Below are positions 1 through 4,860 of a DNA stretch of 5,095 nucleotides, piece after piece. The notes under the pieces were generated by a model. The model worked only from the letters and a program-made list of their open reading frames with translations, had not been told where the DNA came from and ran no database searches. The stretch comes from Desulfobacteraceae bacterium (GTDB lineage Bacteria > Desulfobacterota > Desulfobacteria > Desulfobacterales > UBA5616). Positions within the stretch are counted from its first letter, which is position 1; every line of letters begins with the position of its first letter. Where the stretch lies: NCBI GenBank assembly GCA_030620375.1, contig JAUXEW010000208.1:1-5095 (forward strand), written 5' to 3'. A program made the translations under genes and the position numbers.

Positions 1-48
1 CTCGCTAACCCCGCAGAAAGGGGGAATGTGCTCGCATTGCTTGTTCAA
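1..48 (+). repeat. REP-like palindromic repeat, copy 1 (cut by window edge)
   Basis: Positions 1-35 read CTCGCTAACCCC, an 8-base spacer, then GGGGAATGTGCTCGC. The same order (CTCACTAACCCC, 12-base spacer, GGGGAATGTGTTCGC) occurs on the - strand at 2769-2807. CCCC and GGGG can pair as a short hairpin. The part 21-48 is also matched in inverted orientation at 310-337 with 2 mismatches in 28. This arrangement, a bulged palindrome in several intergenic places, resembles REP elements mobilised by RAYT (TnpA_REP) transposases. No such transposase is in the window, so the family assignment is an inference. The left part may continue outside the window. Confidence 0.55.
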
Positions 49-196
49 AAGAGCGAAAACTTAAGCTCTGGGCCAAAAGATGCCATTTCTGAATGGGCAC
101 TAGATAAAACAATTTGAATGCCAATTGTCAAGCAACTTATATAAAAAGGTCCAAGCATTTTTGGCACTGTGAATAGAAAATTCGTTCCGGTCGAAG

Positions 197-223
197 ATAC
201 CCCGCTGCAAGTGGGCGGGGTAT
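197..223. repeat. Perfect 9-bp GC-rich hairpin
   Basis: ATACCCCGC at 197-205 is the exact reverse complement of GCGGGGTAT at 215-223, with a 9-base loop. Neither strand has a T tract directly after the stem (the + side continues TAAAAAGT), so it is not a good intrinsic terminator. It may be part of the surrounding repeat element. Confidence 0.55.
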
Positions 224-229
224 AAAAAG

Positions 230-270
230 TAACATGATAAAATATTTGATTAAATGCCTTTATCTTGTTA
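230..270. repeat. AT-rich imperfect inverted repeat
   Basis: TAACATGATAAA (230-241) pairs with TTTATCTTGTTA (259-270) with one mismatch and a 17-base loop. It sits inside the inverted-repeat-bounded segment, just after the GC-rich hairpin. No function can be assigned. Confidence 0.45.
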
Positions 271-309
271 AATTAATTATGGAACAGCTGAAGAAAAAGG
301 CCAAAACCC

Positions 310-345
310 TTGAACAAGCAATGCAAGCGCATTCCCCTTAGCTTG
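310..345 (-). repeat. REP-like repeat, copy 2 (degenerate)
   Basis: Read on the - strand, this is AAGCTAAGGGGAATGCGC continuing into TTGCATTGCTTGTTCAA. It shares AAGCTA-GGGGAATG with the copy at 2769-2807, and 26 of 28 bases with positions 21-48 in opposite orientation. The CCCC-side arm seen in the other copies is not clearly preserved, so this copy looks decayed. It ends just before the extended -10 element at 346-354. Confidence 0.5.
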
Positions 346-354
346 TGTTATAAT
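346..354 (+). promoter_or_regulatory. Candidate extended -10 promoter of the acyl-CoA dehydrogenase gene
   Basis: TGTTATAAT at 346-354 is a perfect extended -10 element (TG-n-TATAAT). No good -35 hexamer lies 16-18 bases upstream, which is acceptable for extended -10 promoters. Transcription would start near 361, giving a leader of roughly 120 bases before the ATG at 480. The element abuts a degenerate REP-like repeat. This is a motif match only. Confidence 0.4.
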
Positions 355-411
355 GTTTCTGAGTTACCATTCCTTTTCCCGGTATAGGTCGAAGCACTAA
401 ATGAAACGCAA

Positions 412-453
412 GGCATAGTGGTAGCATGGGAATTTACACCATGCCGGTATGCC
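412..453 (+). promoter_or_regulatory. Two-part dyad in the acyl-CoA dehydrogenase leader
   Basis: GGCATA (412-417) pairs with TATGCC (448-453). Inside it, GCATGG (424-429) pairs with CCATGC (439-444) around a 9-base loop, leaving an internal loop of 6 and 3 bases. The structure ends 11 bases before the ribosome binding site. It could be an RNA hairpin in the leader or a DNA operator for a repressor; the sequence does not decide between them. Confidence 0.35.
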
Positions 454-464
454 TCAACATAACG

Positions 465-472
465 AAAGGAGG
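465..472 (+). promoter_or_regulatory. Ribosome binding site that sets the dehydrogenase start at 480
   Basis: AAAGGAGG lies 7 bases before the ATG at 480, an ideal Shine-Dalgarno spacing. The in-frame upstream ATG at 426 has no comparable site and lies inside the inner stem of the leader dyad. The 18 residues it would add do not resemble an acyl-CoA dehydrogenase N-terminus, so 480 is preferred. Confidence 0.8.
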
Positions 473-479
473 AAAACAT

Positions 480-1715
480 ATGTTTGAAGTGTTGATGACC
501 GAAAAACAGATGAAGCTAAGGGAAGAGGTTCGCCAGCTGGTTAAAAGCATTCCCAAGCAATTGCTTTTGGATATGGATGCCGATAAGATCAGCTTTCCCA
601 CTCAATTTTTAACCGACGCCGGAAGAAAAAACCTTCTGGGCTTGAGATTTCCAAAAGAATGGGGCGGCCGGGGGCTGACATGGGATGAAGAGCTGATCGC
701 GTTGGAAGAAATCGGAACGCTCGGTATCTGTTTCGCCTGTCAATACAGTCTGGTTTCTATCGTTGGCGAGACCTTGAATGTATATGGGACCGAAGCCCAG
801 AAAGAAAAATTCCTCAAACCTACTCTGGCGGGCGAGATGTTCTGCGCGGAGGCCCTCACCGAACCGCGAGGCGGAAGCGATTTTTTTGGGACAACCACTA
901 CGGCCCGTCGGGAAGGCGATTACTATATCCTAAACGGTCAAAAACGATTTGTTGTCGGAGCGGAAGGTGCCGATTTTTTCGCTGTTTACGCCAAGACCGC
1001 TCCTGACGCAGAGCCCCATAAGTCAATCAGCCTTATGATCGTCGAAAGGGGTGAAGCGGTAACCGTCAAGCATGTTTACGGCCTTATGGGTGCCCGGGGC
1101 AATGGAACAGGCCGTTTGGTTTTTAAAGATGTTCGTGTGCCGGTTGAAAACATTGTGGGTGAAGAAAATGGCGCAACCAAAATCTTCTGGCAGATGATGA
1201 TTCCCGAAAGATTGCTTTCAGGCATTACCAGCAGCCGTGCCTGTTTAGCGCTGGCCGTTCGCTACGCCAACCGCAGAAAGGCTTTCGGTCAACCCATACG
1301 AAATTATCAGGGAATTAACTTCAAAATTGCCGACTGCATTACCAAGCTCGACGCGGTCACGGCATTTGCCCATACGGTTGGCAAAATCGTACAAAACAAA
1401 TTGGGAACTTCAGGATATCGTCGCAGATTGGTTTCCGAGGTCAAAAAATTCTCAACCCGGGCTCAGTGGGAAGTGTTAAACGATTGCATGCAGATCCTGG
1501 GGGGAATCGGATACACAAATGCCTTTCCCGTAGAAAGAGAACTGCGGGGTTCACGTTTGGCTACGATCTGGACCGGAACCACCGAGATCCAGAACATGAT
1601 TATCCAACATGAATATTTCAAGGAGGTGCTGGCCAAAGGAATAGAAGGACGAGACATCGAGGCCGACGTTCCCCTGACCGATGAAGAGTTGGCTGAAGAA
1701 CGGATTTATGAGTAA
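480..1715 (+). CDS. Acyl-CoA dehydrogenase (FAD-dependent), 411 aa
   Basis: This is a cytoplasmic flavoprotein that introduces the alpha-beta double bond into an acyl-CoA and passes electrons to electron-transfer flavoprotein. Length and domain order are those of the family: helical N-domain (about 6-120), central beta domain (121-235) and C-terminal helical domain (236-385). Signature 1 is A125-L-T-E-P-R-G-G-S-D134-F-F-G. The FAD-contact segment RRKAFGQ is at 265-271, and signature 2 (QILGGIGY...FPVERELRGSR) at 338-359. At the position of the usual catalytic Glu (E-G-T in MCAD) the protein has W364-T365-G366-T367, so Thr replaces Glu. A Glu is present on helix G, at E243 in PERLLSG, where isovaleryl-CoA and long-chain dehydrogenases carry their catalytic base. 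The active enzyme may therefore belong to that catalytic type. Substrate (straight, branched or aromatic-derived acyl-CoA) cannot be read from sequence. The start at 480 follows from AAAGGAGG. Confidence 0.93.
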   Translation: MFEVLMTEKQMKLREEVRQLVKSIPKQLLLDMDADKISFPTQFLTDAGRKNLLGLRFPKEWGGRGLTWDEELIALEEIGTLGICFACQYSLVSIVGETLNVYGTEAQKEKFLKPTLAGEMFCAEALTEPRGGSDFFGTTTTARREGDYYILNGQKRFVVGAEGADFFAVYAKTAPDAEPHKSISLMIVERGEAVTVKHVYGLMGARGNGTGRLVFKDVRVPVENIVGEENGATKIFWQMMIPERLLSGITSSRACLALAVRYANRRKAFGQPIRNYQGINFKIADCITKLDAVTAFAHTVGKIVQNKLGTSGYRRRLVSEVKKFSTRAQWEVLNDCMQILGGIGYTNAFPVERELRGSRLATIWTGTTEIQNMIIQHEYFKEVLAKGIEGRDIEADVPLTDEELAEERIYE

Positions 1716-1742
1716 CGGCGGTTCGGGAAAAAGTCCTCCCCC

Positions 1743-1786
1743 AAAAAAAAGGGGAAAGTGAAAGTATGAAACTTTCTGCTTTCCCC
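1743..1786 (-). terminator. Intrinsic terminator of the SDR gene
   Basis: GGGGAAAG (1751-1758) pairs with CTTTCCCC (1779-1786), and GAAAGT (1760-1765) with ACTTTC (1771-1776), separated by a 1/2-base internal loop and closed by a 5-base loop. On the - strand the stem is followed directly by eight T residues (complement of 1743-1750), and it begins 21 bases after the SDR stop codon. This makes a textbook terminator for that gene. On the + strand only TAAATCATTGTTTC follows, so termination of the convergent dehydrogenase transcript would be weaker. Confidence 0.85.
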
Positions 1787-1807
1787 TAAATCATTGTTTC
1801 TTAGCAA

Positions 1808-2719
1808 TTACGGTTTTTGAACCACGTCGGACTGCAGCGCGTCAAACATTATCTGATTAACATCGTCAAAATATTTGGGGTTGTCCATGCTCATGATTTT
1901 TTCCCAGTTTTCTGCAACCATTTCAGGAGTGGGTTTATCGCCGAACATCATTCCCGGCCCGGACATGACCTGTGAACGGCTGAAGAAACCGGCAAACGCA
2001 TTGATATAGGCACCTGAGTCCTGGCATTGTTCCGAAACCAAATACAATACGCCAGGGGTGATATACTCCACCTTCAACTTGTCAAACATTTCCGGCGGCA
2101 TCACATCCTCGGTCATTCTTGTCCCCGCACTCGGAAGCAGCATGTTGGTTTTGATACCGTATTTCGCACCTTCGATCTTTAATACATTAACCAGACCGGC
2201 CATTCCTGCCTTAGCGGAAGCGTAGTTTGCCTGGCCGAAATTACCAAACATCCCTGAGCCGGATGACGTCATCAAGATTCTGCCGTATTTGTTTTCTTTC
2301 ATATTGATAAAAGCCGGCTTTGTGACGTTAAACGTGCCTTTTAAATGAACCGCCAAAACCGCATCCCATTCTTGTTCAGACATCTTGGCAAACGATTTAT
2401 CCCTTAAAATACCCGCGTTGTTAATCAGAATGTCAATTTTACCATATGCATCCAGCGCAGTTTTAACTATATTTTCACCACCTTCCGCGGATGCTACGCT
2501 GTCAAAATTAGGGACAGCTTCGCCACCTTGGGCCTTTATTTCATCCACAACCTGGCTTGCTGCAGTATCACCTGACCCGCTTCCGTCCCGAGTCCCACCC
2601 AGGTCATTGACCACAACTTTGGCACCTCGTTTGGCCAACTCAACCGCATAGTCCTTACCCAGACCGGCGCCTGCACCGGTAACAATCGCAACTCTCCCTG
2701 AAAAATCAATTTTAGACAT
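1808..2719 (-). CDS. SDR dehydrogenase, MFE-2/HSD17B4-type (3R)-hydroxyacyl-CoA dehydrogenase-like, 303 aa
   Basis: This is a short-chain dehydrogenase/reductase with the nucleotide-binding T14-G-A-G-A-G-L-G21, acidic N38-D39-L-G-G typical of NAD preference, N100-N-A-G103, and catalytic S153, Y166-x-x-x-K170. The usual tetrad Asn is replaced by His in VHLKGTF (124-130), as in the dehydrogenase domain of peroxisomal multifunctional enzyme type 2. The NFGQANYASAK segment and the tail beyond 240 (FFSRSQ..., PTPEMVAENWEKIM) also fit that family. Length matches the stand-alone dehydrogenase unit; no hydratase or SCP2 domain follows. Expected role: oxidation of a 3-hydroxyacyl-CoA to the 3-oxoacyl-CoA in the cytoplasm. 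The start is supported by AAGGAGG (2732-2726 on the - strand) six bases ahead of ATG. It is convergent with the acyl-CoA dehydrogenase gene. A broader SDR role (another ketone or alcohol CoA substrate) is possible. Confidence 0.9.
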   Translation of the reverse strand: MSKIDFSGRVAIVTGAGAGLGKDYAVELAKRGAKVVVNDLGGTRDGSGSGDTAASQVVDEIKAQGGEAVPNFDSVASAEGGENIVKTALDAYGKIDILINNAGILRDKSFAKMSEQEWDAVLAVHLKGTFNVTKPAFINMKENKYGRILMTSSGSGMFGNFGQANYASAKAGMAGLVNVLKIEGAKYGIKTNMLLPSAGTRMTEDVMPPEMFDKLKVEYITPGVLYLVSEQCQDSGAYINAFAGFFSRSQVMSGPGMMFGDKPTPEMVAENWEKIMSMDNPKYFDDVNQIMFDALQSDVVQKP

Positions 2720-2768
2720 AACGATCCTCCTTATACCTTTTTAATTTAAATTTATTTAAACCGTAATA

Positions 2769-2814
2769 GCGAACACATTCCCCGTAGCTTACCCCGGGGT
2801 TAGTGAGTGAATGT
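2769..2814 (-). repeat. REP-like palindromic repeat, copy 3
   Basis: Read on the - strand: ACATTC, a 9-base bulge ACTCACTAA, CCCC, a 12-base loop, then GGGGAATGT and GTTCGC. ACATTC (2814-2809) pairs with GAATGT (2780-2775) and CCCC with GGGG, giving a bulged hairpin of REP type. It shares the CTCxCTAACCCC...GGGGAATGTGxTCGC pattern with positions 1-35. It lies 50-95 bases upstream of the SDR start, so it would be in or near its leader or promoter. Confidence 0.55.
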
Positions 2815-2825
2815 AAACCACCACT

Positions 2826-2860
2826 CGCATAACGGAGGGCTTTATGTTACCGCATAACGG
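2826..2860. repeat. 10-bp direct repeat CGCATAACGG, two copies
   Basis: CGCATAACGG occurs at 2826-2835 and again at 2851-2860, a 25-base period. On the - strand these read CCGTTATGCG and lie 107-141 bases upstream of the SDR start. They could be regulator half-sites for that gene, or remnants of a repeat. No regulator family is recognisable. Confidence 0.35.
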
Positions 2861-3048
2861 TATTGAAATGGCTTCCAGTTAAACATCGCCATATACAAGA
2901 CACAGTGGCCGCTAAAGGATGAAATCATGCATATAGTAGGTCCGGCTTCTGTGCAACCGCCATAACTCAGCAAATGAAAACTTTTTGCCACGCCGGTAAA
3001 ACATTGACAAAAATAAAATGGAGTGTCAAGAAAAAGCAAGCCCATTGT
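2861..3048. other. Intergenic stretch with no recognisable content
   Basis: I find no credible gene or RNA here. The open frame running on the - strand (2842-3045) has no ribosome binding site and a Cys/Phe-rich sequence unlike a known family. A 6-bp inverted repeat TTGACA/TGTCAA (3004-3009 and 3024-3029) is the only small structure noted. It may hold the regulatory region of the divergent SDR gene; I could not identify a good - strand promoter. Confidence 0.4.
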
Positions 3049-3119
3049 TGATGTTTTATTTTTTTTAAAAATTTTTCTAAAGTTACGGGTTGACTTGCCG
3101 ATATAGTATTTGATACAAT
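3049..3119 (+). promoter_or_regulatory. Strong candidate promoter with A/T-rich UP-like element for the riboswitch transcript
   Basis: TTGACT (3090-3095) serves as -35. After 18 bases comes TACAAT (3114-3119), preceded by TG at 3111-3112, making an extended -10. Each hexamer matches the sigma-70 consensus in 5 of 6 positions. Long A and T tracts (about 3055-3077) lie directly upstream, where an UP element would be. Transcription would begin near 3126, about 50 bases before the aptamer. Confidence 0.65.
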
Positions 3120-3171
3120 TATTTATTGGAGTCGGACGCTTTATTTAGGGCACTATATAGATTGACAAATT

Positions 3172-3262
3172 AAATATTCCGAAAGGGCAAAACCGCTAAA
3201 AAGCGGTGACGCAAAACCACGGATCTAAAGCATTTTTGCCATGATAGCCGGGTTACCGAATT
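3172..3262 (+). promoter_or_regulatory. Class I cyclic-di-GMP riboswitch aptamer (GEMM-I)
   Basis: The region carries the conserved GEMM-I blocks in order. They are AAAGGGCAAAACC (3182-3194), a hairpin CCGCT-AAAA-AGCGG (3193-3206), TGACGCAAAACCACGG (3207-3222), ATCTAAAG opening the second hairpin (3223-3245), and ATAGCCGGGTTACCGA (3244-3259). A closing stem forms from ATTC (3176-3179) with GAAT (3258-3261). By my alignment from memory to the V. cholerae Vc2 aptamer, ligand-contact positions G20, A47 and C92 correspond to G3186, A3213 and C3256. A G at position 20 suggests c-di-GMP rather than the cGAMP-preferring GEMM-Ib variants with A20. It precedes an intrinsic terminator and an HDOD signalling gene, so it should control their transcription. 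Confidence 0.92.
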
Positions 3263-3269
3263 TTTCCAC

Positions 3270-3307
3270 AACGCCTGTGGGTAACCAACCCGGAGGCGTT
3301 TTTTTTT
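3270..3307 (+). terminator. Intrinsic terminator serving as riboswitch expression platform
   Basis: AACGCCT (3270-3276) pairs with AGGCGTT (3294-3300), with an inner GGGT/ACCC stem (3279-3282, 3288-3291) and a 5-base loop. The nine T residues 3299-3307 follow. It lies eight bases after the aptamer and 106 bases before the HDOD start codon. AACCCGG (3287-3293) and GGTAACC (3280-3286) inside it are complementary to CCGGGTT (3248-3254) and GGTTACC (3251-3257) in the aptamer, which offers a way for aptamer folding to influence terminator folding. Confidence 0.85.
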
Positions 3308-3310
3308 GTT

Positions 3311-3359
3311 GGATCCGGTATTTTTAAACTGCTTCTTCTCAAAAATGACTTACCGGTCC
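3311..3359 (+). other. Second hairpin in the leader between terminator and HDOD gene
   Basis: GGATCCGGTA (3311-3320) pairs with TACCGGTCC (3351-3359) with one bulged T, closing a 30-base AT-rich loop. It has no T tract and is not a terminator. It may only be a leader structure in read-through transcripts. Confidence 0.3.
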
Positions 3360-3413
3360 GACGCTTCATATTCGGCTTAATATTTACAACATAAAACAAA
3401 AGAGTGAAAATAA

Positions 3414-4286
3414 ATGTCCATCAGCAATGTACTTGAAAAAATAATACGATCCATTGATAAACTTCCGCCTTTCCCGGAGACAGCGAGACGGGTACTGGAA
3501 GTTGCCGGCAATCCAGACGCAGAGATAGGTGAAATTGTAAAAATTATCCAGTATGATCAAGGTGTTACAGCAGATTGCCTGCGGATTTGCAACTCCAGTT
3601 ATTTTGGTTTGAAAGAAAAGGTTGACTCTGTACATCGCGCGGTTGTTTTACTGGGAGCCAAAACTTTAATTAAAACCGTTATTATGGAGAGCTGTAAAAC
3701 GGCGGTATATTCCGAAGCACAAACCGGATATGGATTAAGACCCGGTGAGCTCTGGAGACATAGCGTATCGTGCGCGTTGATATCACAGCTCTTAGCGAAC
3801 AAGATGGGTCAAAAAGATCTTCATGAGTTGTTCACCGCTTCTCTTTTGCATGATATTGGAAAACTGGTGATTGATTCGTTTATTGCCGATAATTTTCAGG
3901 CCATGTTTTCTTTGATGCGGGAAGATGGATTCGGATATGTGGCGGCTGAAAAAGAATATTTTGGAATAGACCATGCTGAATTAGGGGGAATCATAGTGAA
4001 AACCTGGAATTTCCCTCAATCTTTAATCGAAGCGATCCAAAACCATCATCAGGATCTCTCAAATACCCAAGATGTTAATATTGAATCACTTACAGCCTTG
4101 AGCAATCTTATTTGCCATATAACACAAGAAAATTCATCCGTTGCTCAACATGAAGGAATAACGTGCCAAATAAAACAAGACGTCCTGGACCCTTTCGGAC
4201 TAGATCAAACCGAAATCGATAAAATAACAAGTGACTTTTCATATGAAATAAAAAAAGCTGAAGAATTTTTTACAATAGCGGTGTAA
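3414..4286 (+). CDS. HDOD-domain signalling protein, 290 aa
   Basis: An HDOD domain (HD-related output domain) fills about residues 12-213. It opens with the family motif LPPFPETARRVLEV (17-30) and continues through IIQYDQGVTADCLRICNSSYFG (44-65) and AVVLLGAKTLIK (76-87). The HD core follows, LLHDIGK at 144-150. HD-type positions are well preserved: H116, H146-D147, H187 (DHAELGG) and H211-H212. Many HDOD proteins act as regulatory scaffolds rather than enzymes, so activity should not be assumed. The C-terminal 75 residues are helical and unassigned. There is no signal peptide or membrane segment, so it is probably cytoplasmic. It lies downstream of a c-di-GMP riboswitch and terminator and 46 bases ahead of a cyclic-nucleotide-binding gene, which it probably shares a transcript with. 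The ribosome binding site is weak (AGAGTG, 7 bases upstream). Base composition appears more A/T-rich than in the two metabolic genes. Confidence 0.9.
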   Translation: MSISNVLEKIIRSIDKLPPFPETARRVLEVAGNPDAEIGEIVKIIQYDQGVTADCLRICNSSYFGLKEKVDSVHRAVVLLGAKTLIKTVIMESCKTAVYSEAQTGYGLRPGELWRHSVSCALISQLLANKMGQKDLHELFTASLLHDIGKLVIDSFIADNFQAMFSLMREDGFGYVAAEKEYFGIDHAELGGIIVKTWNFPQSLIEAIQNHHQDLSNTQDVNIESLTALSNLICHITQENSSVAQHEGITCQIKQDVLDPFGLDQTEIDKITSDFSYEIKKAEEFFTIAV

Positions 4287-4332
4287 CCAAGTTACTATCA
4301 CAGGTTTGAAAGTAAATTAAAGACGGAAAATC

Positions 4333-4860
4333 ATGATTGAATCAAAGTATTTAAAAGATGATTTAAAAAATATAGAGCAGCTGTCTATAATTCCCGCCTT
4401 TAAGAATCTGCATATAAGAAAGATAGCGGCTCTGTTGAAGCTCAGCAAAATCAGGCAGTATGAAAATGGGGAATGTATCATAAAAGAAGAAGAACAGGAC
4501 ATTTGGTTGTATTTCCTTCTCTCAGGAAAAGTAAGAATCGAAAGTAAAACCGTAACGATTTGCACAATCGATAAGACGGGAGAATTGTTTGGCGAAATGC
4601 GATTTACAGACGGCCATAGCCGATCTGCGTCGGTATTTGCAGAAGGCAAAACAATCTGCCTGGCGGTTGATACGTTGGCAAAAAGCCGCCTTAATTCTGA
4701 TGAAGAAGCGACCAGTTTGATAGCCTTACTATTCAAAATCATCTCGAGAAGCTTATCACTGCGTTTGCGGTCCTCAAATGAAGAATTAATTAGAACTAAA
4801 AAAGAATTGGCAGAGCTTAAGAATATTTCACAACCGCTGCTTGATCAAAATCCCCGGTAA
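4333..4860 (+). CDS. Stand-alone cyclic-nucleotide-binding (CRP-like) domain protein, 175 aa
   Basis: A cNMP-binding beta-barrel spans about residues 18-115. ILSIIPAF-like entry (LSIIPAFKNL, 17-26), YENGECIIKEEEQ (43-55) and LLSGKVRIE (62-70) lead to the phosphate-binding cassette GELFGEM-RF-DGHSRSASV (83-101). In this cassette G87-E88 and R97-S98-A99 occupy the positions that contact the ribose and phosphate of cAMP in CRP, so nucleotide binding is plausible. The rest (about 122-165) is one or two long charged helices (LRLRSSNEELIRTKKELAELKN) likely to form a dimerising coiled coil. There is no helix-turn-helix, so this is not a CRP-type transcription factor. It lies 46 bases behind the HDOD gene without a terminator between, and so probably forms part of the same riboswitch-controlled unit. 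The ribosome binding site is weak (ACGGA). A partner-binding sensor for the HDOD protein is a reasonable guess only. Confidence 0.88.
   Translation: MIESKYLKDDLKNIEQLSIIPAFKNLHIRKIAALLKLSKIRQYENGECIIKEEEQDIWLYFLLSGKVRIESKTVTICTIDKTGELFGEMRFTDGHSRSASVFAEGKTICLAVDTLAKSRLNSDEEATSLIALLFKIISRSLSLRLRSSNEELIRTKKELAELKNISQPLLDQNPR

Larger units (their letters stand above)
21..337. other. Inverted-repeat-bounded non-coding segment
   Basis: The 28-bp ends (21-48 and 310-337) are inverted copies with two mismatches and enclose about 260 bp without a credible open reading frame. Inside are a perfect 9-bp GC-rich stem (197-205 with 215-223) and a long AT-rich stem (230-241 with 259-270, one mismatch). 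A weaker stem lies at 81-87/92-99. The layout resembles a miniature inverted-repeat element or a pair of REP units (BIME-like). I see no clear target-site duplication next to the ends, so transposition as a unit is not shown. Confidence 0.4.

Noticed and set aside
197..223. GC-rich hairpin as a terminator of an upstream gene
   Set aside because: No T tract follows on either strand.
1..345. CRISPR array
   Set aside because: The repeats are inverted, few and unevenly spaced; no regular direct repeats with spacers.
426..479. Longer N-terminus for the acyl-CoA dehydrogenase from the ATG at 426
   Set aside because: No ribosome binding site at 426, residues unlike the family, and an ideal AAAGGAGG precedes the ATG at 480.
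2385..2651. 88-codon open frame on the + strand inside the SDR gene
   Set aside because: Antisense shadow of the nucleotide-binding half of the SDR, with a low-complexity Ser/Pro/Leu translation.
2842..3045. 67-codon open frame on the - strand in the gap between SDR and riboswitch
   Set aside because: No ribosome binding site before its ATG, Cys/Phe-rich sequence without a family, and it runs into the 10-bp direct repeat region. Likely chance.
3162..3190. TTGACA at 3162-3167 as the -35 of a second promoter
   Set aside because: No -10-like sequence 16-18 bases downstream; that DNA is conserved aptamer sequence.
3384..3974. Several open frames of 60-83 codons on the - strand opposite the HDOD gene
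   Set aside because: They are antisense shadows of a well-supported HDOD gene, without recognisable start signals.
4317..4742. 141-codon open frame on the - strand opposite the cNMP-binding gene
   Set aside because: It lies almost wholly antisense to a gene with clear cNMP-binding motifs, and its translation shows no domain.
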